Assembly (NCBI GenBank): GCA_963665545.2 | Contig: CAXXKZ010000012.1 | Coordinates: 186,001 to 250,000 of the forward strand | Source: G963665545 sp963665545 | Lineage (GTDB): Bacteria; Pseudomonadota; Gammaproteobacteria; Xanthomonadales; SZUA-36 | Length of the DNA: 64,000 nucleotides | Direction of reading: 5' to 3' | Shown here: positions 62,418 through 64,000 of the stretch, in pieces | How positions within the stretch are numbered: the first letter of the stretch is position 1 | Layout of the letters: every line of letters begins with the position of its first letter | The notes under the pieces: generated by a model | Told to the model about the DNA's origin: nothing | Database searches by the model: none | The model's input: the letters and a program-made list of their open reading frames with translations, nothing else | Position numbers and translations under genes: made by a program

Positions 62418-63698
62418 GTGGGTTTTGTCCTGTCCAGTTTTGTCAAAGATATCAGCCGCTGGCGACAGGACTGGACATCCCTCCTGTTGTGGATCGCGAT
62501 TCCCCTGTTGATCGGAACCCTGATCACCTCCCTGATGGACCAGGGCGATGGTGCAATGCCGCGAGGCTTGTTGCTGATTGCGGACCAGGATGATTCCCTG
62601 TTGAGTGGACTCGTGGCCAGCGCTTACAGCCAGGGTCAAATTGGTGAAATGATCACAGTGGAGCAGGTCAAGCGGGAAGAAGGTACACAACGAATCGATG
62701 CTGGAGAGGCCAGCGCTCTGCTGATCATTCCACTGGGCTTTTCCGATGCATTCCTCAAGTCGCAACCGATCGCACTGACACTGAGAACCAATCCGGCCCA
62801 GACCATCCTGCCTGGCATCATTACCGAAGTGACCGAGATTCTGCTCGATGCGGGCTTTTACGCCCATGAGGTATTCGGCGAGGAAATCAGCACCATACAG
62901 TCATTGACCCAGAATGTTGGCCTCGGCGATGGCCAGAATGATGGCCTGGATGATGGCCTGGCAGATGGCATAGGCAATGCACAAATTGCTGCATTGTCTG
63001 TTGTCATCAGCAACAAGATACAAAGTGTTGCGCCTTTATTGTTCCCTCCCGTTATTGAGCTGGAAATCGAACAAGACACGCCGCAGGCCCCCGGTGTTCC
63101 TTTGGCCTTGCTGTTTCTGCCCGGCATTATCCTGATAGCAGTGCTGTTTGCGGCCAACGGCCTGGCCAGTGACTATTGGAAGGAACGCGACCAGGGCACC
63201 CTGCGACGCTTGGTCTGTTCACCCGGTCAGCTGGGCGGTTTTGTTGCCGGCAAAGCGCTGGCGGTGGCTGTCGTCATGCTAATGATTGCCGGCCTGACGC
63301 TGGTCATCGGCTTTGTTTACCATGGCATTGCCTGGAGCCGCCTGCCTTCGACACTGCTCTGGACCTCGCTGTCCGGTGTCGCCCTGTTTGCCTGGTTCGC
63401 AGCACTGCAAATGCTGGCTGCCAACCGCCGGGCCGCCAACCTGATCTCATCAATGTTGCTGTTCCCGCTATTAATGGCCGGCGGCAGTTTTTTTCCATTT
63501 GCAGCGCTACCGGGCTGGATCGCATCGATAGGGCGCAAGACGCCCAATGGATTTGTCACCGACCGTCTTGGTGTCGAATTGATGGCGAGTTCCTCCTGGT
63601 CGATCGACGCGATGAGTTGGCTGATTGTATTCGCCATGGCCGTCGCTGGACTGGCGCTGTGTTCCTGGCGCCTGCGGGCTGGCTTTGCGCGGAGTTGA
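62418..63698 (+). CDS. ABC-2 type permease
   Basis: 426 residues from GTG 62418, 4 bases after the ATPase stop. One N-terminal TM (LLLWIAIPLLIGTLITSL), a large periplasmic domain (about 45-230) and five or six C-terminal TM segments, the YhgE/Pip-like or YbhR-like ABC-2 design. A short repeat GLGDGQNDGLDDGLADGIGN near 165-185 is unusual in the family and looks like a low-complexity insert. It would form a heterodimer with the following permease. Confidence 0.88.
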   Translation: MGFVLSSFVKDISRWRQDWTSLLLWIAIPLLIGTLITSLMDQGDGAMPRGLLLIADQDDSLLSGLVASAYSQGQIGEMITVEQVKREEGTQRIDAGEASALLIIPLGFSDAFLKSQPIALTLRTNPAQTILPGIITEVTEILLDAGFYAHEVFGEEISTIQSLTQNVGLGDGQNDGLDDGLADGIGNAQIAALSVVISNKIQSVAPLLFPPVIELEIEQDTPQAPGVPLALLFLPGIILIAVLFAANGLASDYWKERDQGTLRRLVCSPGQLGGFVAGKALAVAVVMLMIAGLTLVIGFVYHGIAWSRLPSTLLWTSLSGVALFAWFAALQMLAANRRAANLISSMLLFPLLMAGGSFFPFAALPGWIASIGRKTPNGFVTDRLGVELMASSSWSIDAMSWLIVFAMAVAGLALCSWRLRAGFARS

Positions 63699-63721
63699 CC
63701 CGATGGAGGGAGTTCGCAGAC

Positions 63722-64000
63722 GTGAATAACATACTGCTCATCGCCTGGCACGATATCCGCCACCAGATGCGCCAGGCTTCGACGCTGGCCTGAGTATTCG
63801 TGATGCCGCCGATATTCTTCTACTTCATCGGCACAGTAACCGGCGGCTTCGCTGCAGGCGTCACCGGCGGCGCCGAGAAACCGCTGGTAGTGGAAGCAAC
63901 CACGCCCGGTTTCATGCAGGCCCAGATTGATTTTCGGCTGCGGGAAAACGGCTTTAAGCCAGAATGGATCGGGGCCACAGATACGCCGCCGATCCCCGAA
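63722..64000 (+). pseudogene. Second ABC-2 permease, in-frame TGA, runs off the window
   Basis: GTG 63722 (GGAG near 63708) starts MNNILLIAWHDIRHQMRQAS and TLA, then TGA at 63791-63793 where the family would have Trp, and the same frame goes on with VFVMPPIFFYFIGTVTGGFA and GFMQAQIDFRLRENGFKPEW to the window end. The typical ABC-2 N-terminus (cytoplasmic helix, TM1, then periplasmic domain) is otherwise preserved. The stop would remove all but 23 residues, disabling half the exporter unless it is a sequencing error. Confidence 0.8.

Noticed and set aside
1..64000. Stop codon reassignment to explain in-frame stops
   Set aside because: TAA, TAG and TGA each interrupt a gene, while all three are also used as normal terminators in many intact genes here.
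1..64000. tRNA, rRNA or riboswitch genes
   Set aside because: No cloverleaf with a TTC-loop consensus, rRNA segment or known riboswitch core was recognised by eye in the intergenic regions; a covariance-model search would be decisive.

Overview
The window looks like chromosome of a free-living gammaproteobacterium, plausibly a marine or sediment scavenger near Woeseiaceae/Steroidobacterales. That placement is an inference from gene content: large TonB-dependent receptors (TBDRs), many exported S9, S15, M14 and M55 peptidases and amidohydrolases, an IPTL-CTERM surface protein, and no visible tRNA, rRNA or CRISPR array. The sequence is moderately GC-rich. It is unusually full of decay: insertion sequences, gene stubs, dispersed palindromes, and single-base lesions in otherwise well-preserved genes.

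Layout. 1-10 kb: a 47-bp perfect inverted repeat, a TBDR translationally coupled to an exported SAM hydrolase, an amino-acid permease, then an IPTL-CTERM gene and an esterase gene, both cut off at a dead IS481-type element, followed by a berberine-bridge-type flavoprotein. 10-17 kb: M14 carboxypeptidase coupled to a haem membrane protein, a 2,2-dialkylglycine decarboxylase (dgdA), an unknown membrane-anchored protein and a class C beta-lactamase-fold hydrolase. 17-30 kb: an operon of S9 peptidase, amidohydrolase and M55 D-aminopeptidase facing a TBDR across a long hairpin; an SDR/LysR divergent pair; an exported methyltransferase; another S9 peptidase facing a TBDR stub across the same hairpin.

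30-43 kb is the most scrambled part: a TBDR 3' copy, an IS3 transposase tail, a flavin oxidoreductase tail, a CPBP protease, an esterase with an amber codon in its signal peptide, an amidohydrolase plus a truncated copy with a nearly identical 5' end, a third TBDR, a linalool dehydratase/isomerase-like gene, a uvrA 3' stub, an intact IS30 element and remnants of an integrative element (HTH regulator, primase-helicase tail, inverted 9-bp iterons).

43-64 kb: S9 and S15 peptidases, a SnoaL-like protein, DUF4404, a GMC dehydrogenase with its Tat-exported small subunit, an amidohydrolase, a membrane-bound XRE regulator, broken TPR/NHL/esterase genes, a frameshifted redoxin, a redoxin-cytochrome c-copper monooxygenase-EF-hand fusion coupled to a DUF819 transporter, an L-domain repeat protein, a GST and an ABC-2 exporter whose second permease has a TGA in frame.

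Working together, the intact genes describe outer-membrane import (TBDRs) of peptides or conjugates processed by periplasmic peptidases and amidohydrolases, with D-amino-acid and dialkylglycine handling (DppA-like, DgdA). The best candidates for something undescribed are the copper/redoxin fusion with DUF819, the exported SAM hydrolase coupled to a TBDR, and the Ldi-like enzyme.
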